Positions 12,601-27,600 of a DNA stretch of 64,000 nucleotides are shown here, piece by piece. Position numbers and translations under genes: made by a program. Numbering within the stretch: the first letter of the stretch is position 1; each line of letters begins with the position of its first letter. The notes beneath the pieces were generated by a model that worked only from the letters and a program-made list of their open reading frames with translations, did not search any database and was not told where the DNA came from. The DNA lies in assembly GCA_933228895.1 (NCBI GenBank), contig OW121856.1, positions 100,725,027 to 100,789,026 of the forward strand, read 5' to 3'. This stretch comes from Platycnemis pennipes. Lineage: Eukaryota > Arthropoda > Insecta > Odonata > Platycnemididae.

Positions 12601-15600
12601 AATACCTTGGTTATCGATTGTGTATAATATGATGCTTGTAAATGGTCAGTTTTTCAAAATGACATACCTATAAAAGGAAATTATAAGATATTAAATTTAG
12701 GAATTGGATTATGTACTTGTAGAAATGGTTTCTCGTGAGTATGTTTTGATAACGTTGAATATGGAATTTAATCAGTAAAGTGAACTGTCAAACGTAGAAT
12801 TAATGTGATGTAGTGAACTGCAGTTGACAGCAGTTTTGGTGAATATGAACAAAAAAAATACACTTCCATATTTAGGGATGATGGAATTAATGTCATCTTA
12901 CAAAGCAATTAGGTACTTTTGCACAATATCAAACTAGAGCTAGTGAAATTGGTCTGTTTCAACTTTCTGTTACGAATTTGTCATTTGCACAATACATACA
13001 GCATTCATACATAGGGGCAATAATAGGTGAACTGTGAAAATAAATCACAGGCAGCTCATAGTTATGGTCGATTACATGACTGGCCATATGCAATTTGCAT
13101 GCAGAGCCTTCAAAGGGGCAGAAGGTAATGTGGTGATGGCACGTTGGTTGGAGGGATGTAATAATTTATGCAATAGTTATGAGCCAGAGAAAGCAGTTGA
13201 ACAATGGAAGAGGATATTTCTGTACATGAACTTTTTCTTAAATCTGAGGCTTCCTTGGCAATTATCATTGAAAATCTCTTTCAGCCAGAAATTCAGGTCT
13301 GAAGTGAAGAAAATCAGATTCAGGTCTGAAGTGATCCTAACTTCAGACCTTAAGATGCCAGCAACATGGCTGGAGAAACTGTTTTCGGTAAAAGAACCAT
13401 AACGAGGAGGTATACCCGAAAGCCATTATTAATTAACTTTTTCTGTTGCATGATAATGCATGCATTGCAACAATCAACATCCGACACGTCCAACAGTGGG
13501 CATCTGTGGCCGACCCTGCAGTCTTCAGGTCCACATGGCAAAGGAGTTGAGAACCAAGGCTCAAGAGCTCTAACAGAATAAGGAAAAACTAGTAAATTTT
13601 CATGAATAATTTATTCGTCTACAACCAGTTTCATTGTTAAGGTGACATCTTATGGTACAGTTTATTTAAAAAAAATAGTATTTATACTTAGGACAGTGAG
13701 GGCTGAGTGGTTGAGGAGAGGATGATAAAAGGTTCAAGATAAGAGGTTCAAGAAGGTCCCACAGGTTTTCACAGGTTTTTTCTAGAGATGTGTTGAATAG
13801 CAGATTTCTTGAATTTGAATATCGAATTCAAATATTTATCACAACTCGAATACCTTGAATATTATAATTGCAATTGATATCTCTATGCAAAAAACTGTTG
13901 AATTTCAAAGGTTGGCCCAATTTACACACGTAAAATTCATTAGCTATTTGCGAAAGTACAATATGCAAGAAGAGACACTCTTGTGTGACCTCTTATAAAT
14001 TAATGATGAATATGTAATGGGAGTAAGGGAAGCTTGTATCGAGAGGCTACCATCCAATATCACTCTCAATCAGTGATTCAACCCGAAGGTTGGTTCGGAT
14101 AGGTGAGGGTAGAGCTCACCCCGGACTAAGCCACAGGCATGTGAATATCAGGTAGGGGGGCCAGTTCCTTTCCCTGGGCCACCTCACATACCGAGGATTA
14201 TTTTTGGGGGCGTCCAACGACTTCACCCGGATATGAACCCAGGACCCTTCGACCAGTAGCCAAGCGCTATACCCACTAGGCTACCACATCACACACCATC
14301 CACTACGTGTACTAACTTTCTTTGATTTTGAATATAACTAGCGGAGACTAAGTTCAACACATTATTTATGGTGAAACAAAACAACATTTTGCTGGAATTC
14401 CATTTGCAGCATCTATTGCCTTTCTAACATAAATTACGCAATGAAACCTGTCAACAGACTCATATCTCCACCAATCTCTTGCAGCGCATATGAAGTAGTT
14501 TATCAACATGCCAAAAATAGTGCTTATGGGTGCCCAATGGTGTATGGCATGATATTCGAAGTATTCGAGCTTTATCTTTTACCATAATTATACGAGATCT
14601 CGAATACTTTCTAGTATTCTTGATATTAGAGTATTTTCTGGTATTATTTACACATCTCTAATTTCTTCAAAGGTTCAGGGGTTAAGAAAGGGTGCATGGA
14701 AGGGAGGAGAAAGAGTTTTAGGGTGTGGGGGATGTGAAATAAAACTTGAATGGCTTAGAGGTGTTTTAGCTTTGGAAATTTGGACATCCAAGAGTGGAGA
14801 AGAGTTCTCAAAACAGTTTTCGTTTACAAAAAACTTCTTCACACATTTCCTTATTTCCAGTGAGTCCATTCTTCATCCCTCCCTCTTGAGGTGAATACTA
14901 TCTGGAACAAAGTAACTCCTATGAATACTTTCTCACAAGTGTTTGCCAGCTGCGACTGGTTGGTCTCTTCTTCCAGAAATATCTTTTTGCGTTCTTCCAT
15001 CCTTTGTCAGAATAATATTCCCATCTGCCGAATGTAGACTGTGTAGCAATCACTACACTTAAGTCTGTAAATTCAACTTTTTTCCATATTTTCTATTTTT
15101 TTATGTATTAATTAATAGAAGAGCATATCCGGAACCTCCTGCAATATTAAGTCATCAGAAACACATCATTTAAGAGATGACTATTTTATCTTCCACATCT
15201 TATAACCATGACGATACAAAACATCAGCCACTCCATAGCTGAACTGCTCACCAAATTCAAGTATTTAGTGCTATATATATTCAACTGAACTTTCAAAGTA
15301 TTCACCATATGTACTCAATAGAAAAATTTTTCTAGCCTTTGCTCAAACATCTCTAGCATGACAGCCTTTGCCTGGCTGTAGTTCTAAATAAACTGATCAT
15401 GAAAATGGCCTGGATATGCCACAATACTAAAAATGTGCATTTACAGTCACTAATCTAATATGAAATGCAAACTGATAAGGGTAAATATTTCAAATCGTAA
15501 TACTAAGTAATAAGAAAAATAACAGAAGTTACATATATAATATTTTTGGTTCTAAGTTACCATTTAAACTTTCAGGTAGTAGAAATCTTTATGGTTCCTG

Positions 15601-18600
15601 TACCATCCTTATGATTAAGAGGCCTCAAACAGCTATGTGGGAGCAGTCAATTGCACCACAATGCTAAGGAAGCCAATGATCTACATAAACCTGAACCAAC
15701 TCACATATGCTGTTGACGACAATACCATCAGGTCTAATGATGGTGCAGCTAACAGATGTTTGGCCGTTGCCTAAGGACATATCCTGCCATACTCCTCTGG
15801 TATCCACCCCTGTAAAAAGCACAGGGCAACCAAGACCTAAAATATTATTTAGAGTAATTTACAAACTGCCATTCCTCCCTCATTAGTTGTAGCCTAAAGA
15901 ATGCAGATGAATTTATTAAATGCAAAAATATACAAATATGAAATTAATAAAATGGAAATATGTAAATATTTACCTGATTTCGAGGAGCTACACCGCTTTG
16001 CCACTTTCTCCAGAGAGTAAGCTCTACCTGGTGGCAAATATTCAGTTCCACTTCATTAATCACTCAGAATTTCTTCACAAAAACATCTTCAGGCAGCTCC
16101 CATTGTTGGTCCCAAATGACTTCTTTCTTCTCTTAATTTCCACCTTCCCATTAAATAACACAAACATGCAACTTGAAATACTCCATACTGTTGTACCATT
16201 GTTTTAAACAAATATGCACCACAATGTTCATATTTCAAAAATACAAAGTCTAGCATAGGGTGATGAGACATGACCAGGGGAGATGTGTTTAAGGCCGTTG
16301 GGATTGTCTCAGATAGGTGACCAAGGAGTCATGAGGTACAAACCATGAATGAATCGCAAATTTGGTGTGTTTGAACCACTCATAAGAATATCACTCATTA
16401 TTTTCACACGAGTTTTTCTCAAGCGGGGGCTGAATGCTTGAGACAGATGAAAAGAACTCGAGAAAAAATAATGAGAGATTGTAATGAGTGACCATGCTTG
16501 CAAACCATTCATGTTGTATCACATTACTCCTTGGTTACCTATATGAGAGAGCCCTGATGGTTTCAAATACACAACCCCAACGGTGATGTCATAGTAGCAG
16601 TGATAGTACATCAGACATACAGCATAAGACCATACAAGACAGGTTGTTTTTCCGTGGATTCCAGTATAAGAATTGCTTATACGCCAGAAAATATGGTACC
16701 ATTTTTGTTATAACTATTTGTATCCTACTGGGAACACATTTATATTCTAATGGGCATAACATGCCATCGAGCCCTTGTGCAGCTACACACTCCTATTTAT
16801 CAAAGGATATTTTTTAACTCAGCACACCTATCTCTCCATATCACATCCAAAAGCACCACTTAACTCATTGGCCTGTGAAATATATAAGGTTGTCTCAACC
16901 AAGGAGTTTAGAATATATGTAATTGAGGAGGCATTGCAGCAGATTTGAGAAGCCAGCGGACATCTTGGTAGGCACACAGACAAACGGGCTTGCTACTCAT
17001 GATACTTGTCTGGATGACATTGTTTCAGCATTCGGTAAAACATAGAATATTAAGATGAATGACGAAATACATTTTTTAATTCATTAAAGGGACAGAGGAA
17101 AGTACCAAGCATGCAAAAAAGTGCCAAATATGTAATTTAAACAGGTTTTTGAATCTGTATTAGAAATAAAATTAACTCCCAGTGGAATCAATACTTCCCT
17201 TAAATACCCTTAGGAAGATAAACTGATGCCACTGTGATGTATATGGGTCGATTTCACTGCTATTCATGTTTTAATATAAAGGCAGTCTCCATAAGAGGCC
17301 ACGAAAAATTCAATGTTTAGTTCGGAGGGGATGGGTCCTAATCCTTCCCAAGCACCCCTATTCTCGGTTTATTGTCACCCTTAGGCTAGCATGCCTCCTA
17401 CAGTACATTTTAAAATCCTTGGTATCAACAGATTAAAACAATCGGTTTTTCTGATCAATACTTAACATTAACCACTGAAATCTGCATAAAAATATGTTGC
17501 ATCATATAATATTGTATCAACAACTACTGTTTAGTAATCTTATTATCATCATCATCAGTCTACAATCATAGGATTGGTTTGGCGCAGCCCTCCACTCGAT
17601 TCTTCCATCGGCCAACCTCTTCATATTAACGTAACTCCTCTCTTTTACATCTTCACAACCTGTTCCATATATCTCATATGAGGCTTGCCTTTTCCATTCT
17701 TCTCATTCACTTTTCCCTCAACAATTTCATCAGGCCATCGTGTCTTAAGATATGACTGATTAAGTTGTACATCTTCTTTTTAGGATTTTCAGCAGATTCT
17801 CCCACTCTTCATAGGACTCCCTCAGTACTAACTCGGTCGATACATTTAATCTTCATCATTCTAATCTTATTATAACAATAGGATAACATACTGATAAGGA
17901 AGTGAAAAAAAGGCTTCTGCAATAACATAATTTTTAACCTTACTTTCTCATGGCACTCCCTTACAATAATAGGTAAATCCTCATTGAGAGAAAATTCAAT
18001 AGAATCACACAAGTGGATCAGGAAAATAATACACGTCACTTTTTATCCATTCATGAATCTTTCTTCAACCATATTTCCAACATGATGTCTGAATCTAACA
18101 TTAAGCATTTCCGGATCCAATTCATCCATGTTGTTTTCGTCTTCCATGACTTAAATATGTGGACCCTTTGCTCTCTTTGTCCAGGCAATTCTACTGACTA
18201 CATATTAGGTACCTTCTGGCTCTCTGCCATTATCACTAAGTCATCGGCGAATCATAGCATGCTAACTTTCCTCCTTCACAGCTGGGTCCAGATTCAATCA
18301 TTGCTACCAGGTTTTCACATAAACTGGGGATAACTCTACAGTCATTGAATGATCCCCAATTCCCTTCAGGATTCCAAACAATATATTCCAACTAATGATA
18401 TCAAAAGGTCTCTCAAAATCTGAAAATGTGTTTGGTGCTCTCCATTCTTCTTTCATATCACTTTGCACATGCTAGCATGTCAGTATTTGCACTCCATTCC
18501 CAACTTTATGTTTTCTAGCTTTCCAATGTCCTTTTCTAGCTCTTTTTTGACCTCTCTCAGCTTATGCTTGAGTCAACACTTCCAGGGAAGGATTTTACCA

Positions 18601-21600
18601 TGACGACAGTGGGGAAATCACCCTATGTGAAAAAAACTGTTGAAAATTTCAACAGTAAATTGGGCCAACTGTTCAAATTCAACAGTTTTTTCACAAAGGG
18701 CACCTCTCCCACCAGCAGATATGAAGCCTAAGCCATGAGCAATGAACATGCAATGCACATGCAAAATTTAAAGGTAAAAATGTAAATTGGAGGGGTGGGC
18801 GGAGGCCTTCTGGAGCCCCCCTGGCACTTAGACCTCTTTAGATCCATTGTGCCAACCCACATTTAACTTGCATGCCACACGCAGATAGGGGACAAGAACA
18901 CCACGGTAGAGGTTTGGAAGGGGGACACACATCCAACCTCCGTCCGGGCCCAATGTTGCTTAACTTCAGTGATCTGACGGGAACCGGTGTATCAATGTGG
19001 CTAGGCCCTTGCCCAAATTTAAAGGTACACGTAACATAGATCTTTTCTGTTGTGCCTGGCATTTGATGTGGCTTCCCATAATCACTTCAATAGTGTTTTT
19101 TATATGCCATTATTATCCAATAGCCTACCATGCATAGCAGAATTATCTTTGCTTCCAATAGTACAAATATAGAGCTTATCAGAATCTACAAGTCTTTCTA
19201 ATGCATCAAAGAATTATTACATCTATAACCAATTACATGGCCAAGTCTTTTGCAGTGTGGTGAAGATGAGATTGGGCCAGACAGGCAGGCCTAGTAAGGA
19301 GGGAAAAACTTGCATCAAATAAGCCCTTACCTGAAGGAGCTGTCCAGGATGATAGCTAAACAATATGACGGAAACATTGTAAGACCTTCATCTTTAATAA
19401 AATGGAACACACAACTTTCCGTAATGAATAGAAGCCATAAAACGAAATCAGGAGGTATGGAAATAATGAGGGGACAGAATAGCAAGTCACACAGTATCCC
19501 AAAATTAAAATACTATGAAGCACATGCATCATGCAAACATTCTACTAATGAAGCACCTTGAAGTAACTTATTTGATTCAAATCTCAGATAAATACAAAGA
19601 GCCAACACCTAGCTGGAGACTGAATCTCAGTAAGTACAATTAAAGAAACCCCAGACTTCAAGAATATGTCATGACATAAAAATATCCCATTACTTTCCTT
19701 ACTTCGATTTCAAGTTGAGATTCTTTCATACAATACCCTCCAAGCAATGCTATTGCAGCAGTCACTTTCTTCATGAATTTATGCAAAGTAGATTTCAACA
19801 CTGCCAAAATCTCCTTTTGGCTGGGAATTTCAGCTACATGTATGAATCTACCAGTGCTCCTTCCCATAGATGGTCACCTAAATGACTATATCAGTTAGGA
19901 GTTAATTCTCTTTTTTCCTTTAGTCAGCTTCATTGATCAATCTTCTGTTTGTCAACTCTCCTCAGCTAATTTTTCCAAACTGATATAACATTATCTTCAG
20001 TTATATTTATTGCTCCCGAATGGAGTTCATTCTCCAGCAACAAAAATACTGACACCCGCAAATGAAGCATGATACAATGCCTTGTTCAACTGTGGCTCCT
20101 CAGCCACTCCAAGGTTTTCAAACATGACTTATATAGTGTATTTCTAACAAAAGGTTAATAACTGGCTGTAAAGGGAAGATGAAAAATTGCTTGAGTCAAA
20201 AAGCTGTGTTAGTTCAAAACTGCATTGTGCTAGACAAGACGAAATTCATGCCACTTAGGGCATTCCATAACTTAACCTCAACATCACCATTCCATGTCAC
20301 TTCTCTCCACCTACAAGCTTGCAATAAATACCTCCATTAAATAAGCATCAAATGTGTAAACCTGGCATAAAATCTGTTTGCCTAGATGGACATGGCCTGG
20401 TGGTGTTGCATGAACTCAAGTCACAATAAAATATTACACGACTAATGATGACCAAAATCGAGGCAGGACATTCGAGAGATATCCAACCAGGATTCCTAAG
20501 GAAGTATCTAACATTTAATGTCAAGGGATAAATTCCAAATTCTATGGCCTATTAATAGCCCACCTCATGCCAAACCATCATCGGCATACTGGTGAGTGCA
20601 ATGACTGTAAAAATTATTAAGGTAGCCAAAACACAATATGATTTCCTAACAATCTCACCAAAAACTCAATGCACAACAGATGAACAATAAATACCTCAGC
20701 ATTGTGGGCAGAACAACACTTTGTGAAAAAACTGTTGATTTCAACCGTTAGTTCAATTTACTGTAGAAATTTTCAACAGTGTTTTCATATAGAGAAGAGC
20801 AATTCTTCAATTATATATTATGTATTACCTTTTCTATAGCCCAATTCTTCTTTTCTCAATGAATTATACATGTTGGGATAATCATTCATCACGTTTCTTT
20901 TTTCAAGCTCTTCGTCAATATCATCTTCAGACTTCCAACGATCAAAGTCAATCTGTTAAACAACAAAGAACAAAAAAAATATTAATGGCATTAAAACCAT
21001 AAACCACTGTAGATGAATTTACACCAATATGTATGTAGTACCGAAAAATGTCACACATTATCTAGACAACAATAACGTACTTCCCAATATAGAAGACATA
21101 TTTGTACATGCTATAAAATTTTTAACCGAATCGCGAAGACAGAAATTTTAAATGACAGCAGAACCCAAAAGTTTGACACCTAGGGATTACAAGAATAATG
21201 ACCAAGTAGTGTATGAATACACCAATCAAAATATCAAGCAGCAAACTTGGATCTCCCAAATATGTGTATCGCTCAGCAGCATTACAAAGTGATAAGACCA
21301 CAAATTTCAATCCTTTGAATTCATACCCAAGAATATTCGAGTATTTTATTGTGATAATTTGTGTGCCTATGATTGATCCCTTTTCTTCCTTAACAAAAAG
21401 AGACTGAAAAGAATTTCCTGGGTAGCTGAGTCATTTACAAACAAGGAGAGAATCAGGGAATAAGGAAAATGTACCCATGTTGAAACCGTGGAAAAAGCAT
21501 TTACAATACAGAAGTCAAAAATAAGCATTAAGAATACACAGTTGAGAAAAGAATAAGAAGGATTTTTTTAGAATAAAATAATGAGTCACATACACAATCA

Positions 21601-24600
21601 CTTTTAGCTTAAGATGGATAATTAAAAGTCAAAGGTATAAATAAGAATACAAATATTGAATCCAATATCACAAATTCCTTTTAATCCATTATAAAAAGCC
21701 TTTCTTCCCTTAAAGTGATTAGGAAATCAATAAAAATTATGTAGAAAGGTCAAATATGTGTATAATATCAACATAGTTTTTTTTTAAATATGTTGAACGT
21801 GGTGCAGCCCACTGGTGGGTCATTATGCCCATCACCTTGTACATAGAATTTAAAAGCAGCCATTGGTTTGTGATAAAAACTGGCTTTCTCCCTGCCACAT
21901 ACCTAAGTGTTTTAGTTTCAATACTGATATTTTTCAATCTGATGCCAACACTATGCCAAACGAGAAAATCATACATTACACTGAATGTGTTATGTCACTT
22001 TTAAACTTTTAAACAGCAACAAAATGATTTTTCTGATTTTCACACAGCCTAAAACACTAATATTTTTACAGAGGGACTATTGGGAGTTACTTCATAACAA
22101 AAAATACAGATAAATACCTTCAACCAAACAGCTTTCTGGGGTTGACAAGTAAGACGTGGCCACCAGCAGACATTCTCTTTTTTCAGAGTGAAGTCCACCT
22201 GCCGATCAAGTACTCTGTACTGGCTTTCCTGAATTGGTTTGAATTTCATTGAAAAATAAATATTGATTAGTTATTACATCAAAACCATGAAGTTACCATC
22301 TATCCACAAAACTACACAATTACAAGATGCACATAAACATTTAAAATATATTTTCAATATGAATAAGATATTAAAATATAAAAGGCAAAGTCTACAAATA
22401 ATGCCTCTGGAAGAGACCTAAGTGGGAAAAGATATCAGAATAGATGAATAATTGGTCGATGATTGGGAAATAAAAGAGTAAGAACAATCCTTCAACAATA
22501 ATATCATCATATGCAGTGAAGATAGCATTTTACTCTACTTGAAAGAAGACTCTGATTACAGCTGAAAACACAAGCAATTATCATTAATTATAAATATGGA
22601 GCATACTTCTATATGGCAGTGAGGATGACTTTATGATAACAGCAGAAAAAGAAGACTAAAAGAATTTAAAATGAGGTGCTACAGAGGAACGATGAAGATA
22701 AAATTAAGTGACTGAGTGATTAACGAATAAGTGATAATTTAGTCTTATAAGAAGAGTGTGGGAAAAGAGTACGCTGCTGAAAACTTTAAAAAGGAGAACA
22801 CAGTCAGCCATATCTGAGACATGATGGCTTGAAGAAAAAACAGAGGGACAAGTGCACAGGAAGAACGGCAAAGAAAGGCCTCGCATGAAGTATATAGTGC
22901 AAGTTTTTAAGGAAATTGATTAAATTTAAGTTAATAGGAAAATAGTGCAAATATGAAGAGATAAGCTGACAGAAGAATCGAGTGGAGATCTGCATCAAAC
23001 CAATCTTAGGCTAATGGTGATGATGCTCTTGGGAATTTAGATTTATCTAAAGGGGTCTCTAATAGGGCTAGATTAAGGGTTAGGTACTTCTTTTAAAATC
23101 ATCATCAAAGTGATAATAATTACTGGTAAACAATAGGGTCCAGAAGTACATATTCAAGAGTAACTTGGATGATCATGGCCTTACAATGCGGTAACATCAA
23201 ATTTCCATTAGACCAGCTCTCATGTGAATACTTTAGTGTTGGCTTACAAACAATATTTTTTATGCACGTAATGTTGCTTTTCCTTTAGTCATAGAAAAAA
23301 GTTTAAGGGTGCTATCAGCAAAAAATCTTGGCATGCTCATAATGTAGCCTGGCAACAGACTTTAAATACAAAGGACATCAATCACAATGTAATATGAACA
23401 CAGATGGGACAGTTGCCAAAAAAATTAACTGATTAAAGTTAAAGTTAATCTCTGTAAAAAGTAATAAGTTAAAGTTAAAATTCACTTTTCTGAAAAAGTA
23501 ACTGGTTAAAGTTAAAAAAAAGTGACTTTTACGTTAAACGTTACTTTTTCAGTTACTTTGGCTAATTGGATGCTGTGGTAATGGAGGCCTTGATGGTTTA
23601 TGTTTTTGCATACAAAGCCAACACTGAAAACTAACTAACTTTGTGGTTTCTTCCATCCCTATCAATTCGTTTAAAAGCATCTGAAATACCAGGCCACAAC
23701 CAAGGCATTTTAAGAGTAAAACCTGATGTAATATTTAATTAACTAAATGGAAATAACTAAAGAACTACAAAATTAATCTGTTCTTCGTTAAAGGTGAAGG
23801 TCCGCTCTTCGAAAAAGTTGGAGGTCTGCTCTTCGAGGAAAGAAGCATTTTAGGGATTGGCCTCAAACACAACAGTCACAGTCAGAACTCAACATTGCTA
23901 CGGTATGACCAACTGAGTTGCAGGATGCAGTTTATCTGTTTGATAATGAGTTTCGGCATGCATGCTGGTATGCGTGTTCATTGATGTTGCTTTCTTTGAT
24001 TTTGGTTATTTTGTGTCACTATTATAGATAGGTTGTTATAGCTGCATGAATAACTGCTGAAATTATCCATTTAGTTTAGGCCCCTTATATTTGTAGCAGG
24101 GATTTTTGTTGTAATTCCATAGTGTCCAGAGTTTTGATGATCAGGTTTCATAGTGTGTGCTGAAAGGATTTTGTGATTTTTCTGAGGTCGAGCTACAATT
24201 CCGGGAGTTTTAAGCTGTCGTGAAAGTAAGAATTTCTGACAAACCATGGTGCATCCATAAATTGCCACAAAAGATTGTTCTGAGGGGTAGAAGGTCCTTT
24301 AATGTTAGTTTTTGATATCGATCCCCACATTGTGATGTGAAGTGTCTGTTCACAATTGTAAAATTGCAGTGGAAACTGCTTAGTTATATTGAGTTATGGT
24401 AGACGCTGGGGGTGTTCCTAGGCATCCTCTCTTGCGTTCAACTCTGATGCATTGATGATGTGATGTTGCCGAGTACGGCATATGTAGACTGGTGCATTGT
24501 TCAGATACATTACCTTGAATGAACCCCTCCTCCTCGGTACCCATTGTAGGTTTTTAGACAACCCTTCTTTCTTGGGTTCAACTATGCCGTACGAGGGTAG

Positions 24601-27600
24601 CCTTTTAAGTGTCGGGAATGAAGAAAACTATAAGAGGTACAATAACTCAATTTTTTTATTGTTTTTCAAGTACTCTCCGCGATAGCCAATGCACTTTTGC
24701 ATTCGATGGAACCAGTCGTTATAGCATTTATTCCATTCCGAAGTAGGGGTAGTCAAAATGGCTGTTTTGTAGGCATCGACCGCTTCTTCAGACGTCTGGA
24801 AGCGCTTTCCTCGTAGCATATTCTTGATTCTGGGGAATGTGAAAAAATCATTGGGGCTTAAGTCCGGGCTGTATGGAGGATGATCAAGACCTTCGACGTT
24901 TTGCTGTTCCAAAAACGACTTTGTGACTCGAGCAGTGTGTGAGCTTGCATTGTCGTTATGGAGCGTAATGCGTCGATTTGGGTTATCTTTCCGAAGCTTG
25001 GCGATCACTTCTGGAAAGCAAATGGTCGTATACCATTGAGCATTAACTGTTCTTTGATTTTCAAGAGCAATCGTCGCTACATGCCCTGATTTGGCTACGA
25101 ACGATACGACCATTTTCTTGGCAACGCTTCGAGAGCGAACAACTTTTGTCGGTTTGAGTTCACTTTGGAAGACCCATACTGAAGATTGGCATTTTGATTC
25201 AGGCTCATAGCTATAGATCCATGATTCATCACCACTTACGATGCTGTGAACGTGCTTTGATGCTCCTGAGTTGAATCGTTGCAGAGTATTTCGACACCAT
25301 TTGACTCGAGCTGCTTTCTGTTCTTCTGTGAGGAGGGGCGGTATCCAGCGGGAAACCAATTTTTTAACACCTATTTCTTCATGTAAGATCTTTTGAACTG
25401 AGGTCCCTGAGATGTCCAATGATGCCTGAATCTCACGGTATGTAACATGACGATCTTCCAGAACCATGTTACGTACAGCAACCACGTTTTTCTGAGTGAC
25501 GGCGGTTTTTGGTCGCCCTTCACGCGGTTTGTCACTGAGGCTAGAGCGTCCCCGCTGAAACTCTGCATACCAGAGATAAACGTTTGTCTTTGATGGTGCT
25601 TCTTTGCCAAAAACAAAAAGAAGTTCTGCGACGCATTCTTGCTGGGTGAGGCTTCGCCGAAAGTTATAGAAAATTATCGTGCGGTACTGTTCATGACTTA
25701 ATTCCATCTCGTACAGTGACTCAGAACTTTGACATGCCACCGTTTTTAAACTATCAGGCCGATCTTAATGAAACTTTGCATGGGCATTAACGAACTCAAA
25801 AAGTTGTTTATAAACACCATTTATAGTTGCTAGGTGATAAGGAACGTTCTATTCCCGACACTTAAAAGGCTCCCCTCGTATTGACGACATAATCTCGCCA
25901 AGGGAGGCATGTAAGCCCTATAGGACATTGCCTTCACGTGGTTTTGTGTTTTCTCATCTGAGAGTACATTCCTAAACTTTGGCAGTCACTCCCCTCAACC
26001 CCACTTTAGTTTGGATGTATTAATCAGGGTCTATTCATTGCATTCTTGCACAACTACCCAGCTATATTGCATTCTTAGATACTTTTTAGTTTCCCCTTTG
26101 ACAGTTCGGTAAGCTATGCACCCAAATTTGAACAGGGTGACATTCGCCAAAAATTAACGAAAAAAATTAACTGAAGTTATTTTTGTATCAGCTAATGTAT
26201 AATTTTAATGATTAAATGCGAAAAAGTTAACCCATCTAAAAATTAATGGTTAAATTTAATAGTTAACTACATTTTTTTAATGATTAATTTTAATCATTAA
26301 TCACAGCTATGAATACGAATACCTAACTTTGGATTCTGATGAAGACATTTTTTTAAATATTCCTGATGATATAAATGATTTTAATATTACTTTCTAAAAC
26401 ATTAAAATAAATTAAATTTTTGAAAGATATTGTTATCTGCTTCTTTAGAAAATATATTTTTGCCATTCTTAAAACTGTCTTTATCCTTTCTTATCCTTTA
26501 ATTCCCTAAAATTAATAGAATTAAATATGTCACTGAGCAAAGCTCAGTCCTCAGGTACTTGTAAATGACGTGTTGTATTTCCTCCATACATTCCTCGATT
26601 TTCATCATCACCTCATCCCAGTCACTGCAGAACTTTCCCCTTCTATGACCTTCACTCACATACTCGCAGATCCTCCCTGCTCCTACCCTCAACCATTCTC
26701 CCACTCCACTATCACCCTCCTTTAACACATACCGGGTGTTCCAAATCACCCATTCACACCATTTAAAATTTAAGGAATTTGTGTTTCAGTAAAACAAAAA
26801 AAAACTTCTTTCACTAAAGTGGATGCGATCTATCAATTGGAGCTATGTTCTGACAGGAAATGGGTCACTTGCACCAGAAGTTCAATTTTTCAAATGCAAT
26901 GTGGTGAATTTTTTTATGGATTCTTATTTATTGCAAATAAATACGCCTTTTCCCAGAAGTTTTACGCAATATACGCAGAAAAGTTTTTTCCATATTTGCC
27001 TGCTTCGACCTTAAACTGACCTTGATGACATCTACCCCCATAAAAAAACACTCAAATTTCAGGCAACATAGCGCTCTTTGACTCGGTCAAAAACTTTAGT
27101 TTAAGTCTACAGTAAAATTGGTCATACAATCCAAATATATTTATTTTCAACTTCAGGTTCTGACCTGCCTCGATCACCACTGGTGGTTTGGGGCACCCTA
27201 TATATACACAAATTTTCTCATGTTCTGTATCCATAGAATTGCAATGCAATGAAACCTGGGCTATAAAAAAATAAAACGTGTAAAAACCAGGTCGTTTCAT
27301 TTGCCATAATGAAGCTCCAAGTTACCAAGTTACGCTGGATGCCATCAACTCCATCATTCCCCTAAGTCATACATCTCAGCATATGCACTCTCTCGTTCAC
27401 CCCTATTTTTGAATTACAACAACTTCCAGCTATTGACAATGTGGATTGGAATTCAATGCTTAGAATTTTGAAAGGAATTGGAGTGTCCTACAATGACCGC
27501 AGTATTATCCACAGTCTGTATAAAAACCAAGATGCTGTGATTAAATCTCGACCCAGCTGTGAAGAAGCAAGAATAAAGAAAGGAGTGAGACAAGGTTGTG

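Noticed and set aside
14229..14283. tRNA gene
   Set aside because: Box A and B are present but no acceptor stem or anticodon arm folds, and the unit continues into a SINE body. Same reasoning for 3050-3165, 61900-62085 and 62505-62600.
23403..26312. A single hAT-like element around the mariner, based on TTAAAGTTAAAG-type sequence on both sides
   Set aside because: Both sides have similar TTAAC-rich subterminal style, but the ends do not pair well and no target duplication was found.
26498..26749. 83-aa minus-strand ORF with balanced composition (GVGEWLRVGAGRICEYV)
   Set aside because: Looks slightly protein-like, but no family recognised and it is not flanked by good splice sites; possibly a LINE remnant. 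Not called.
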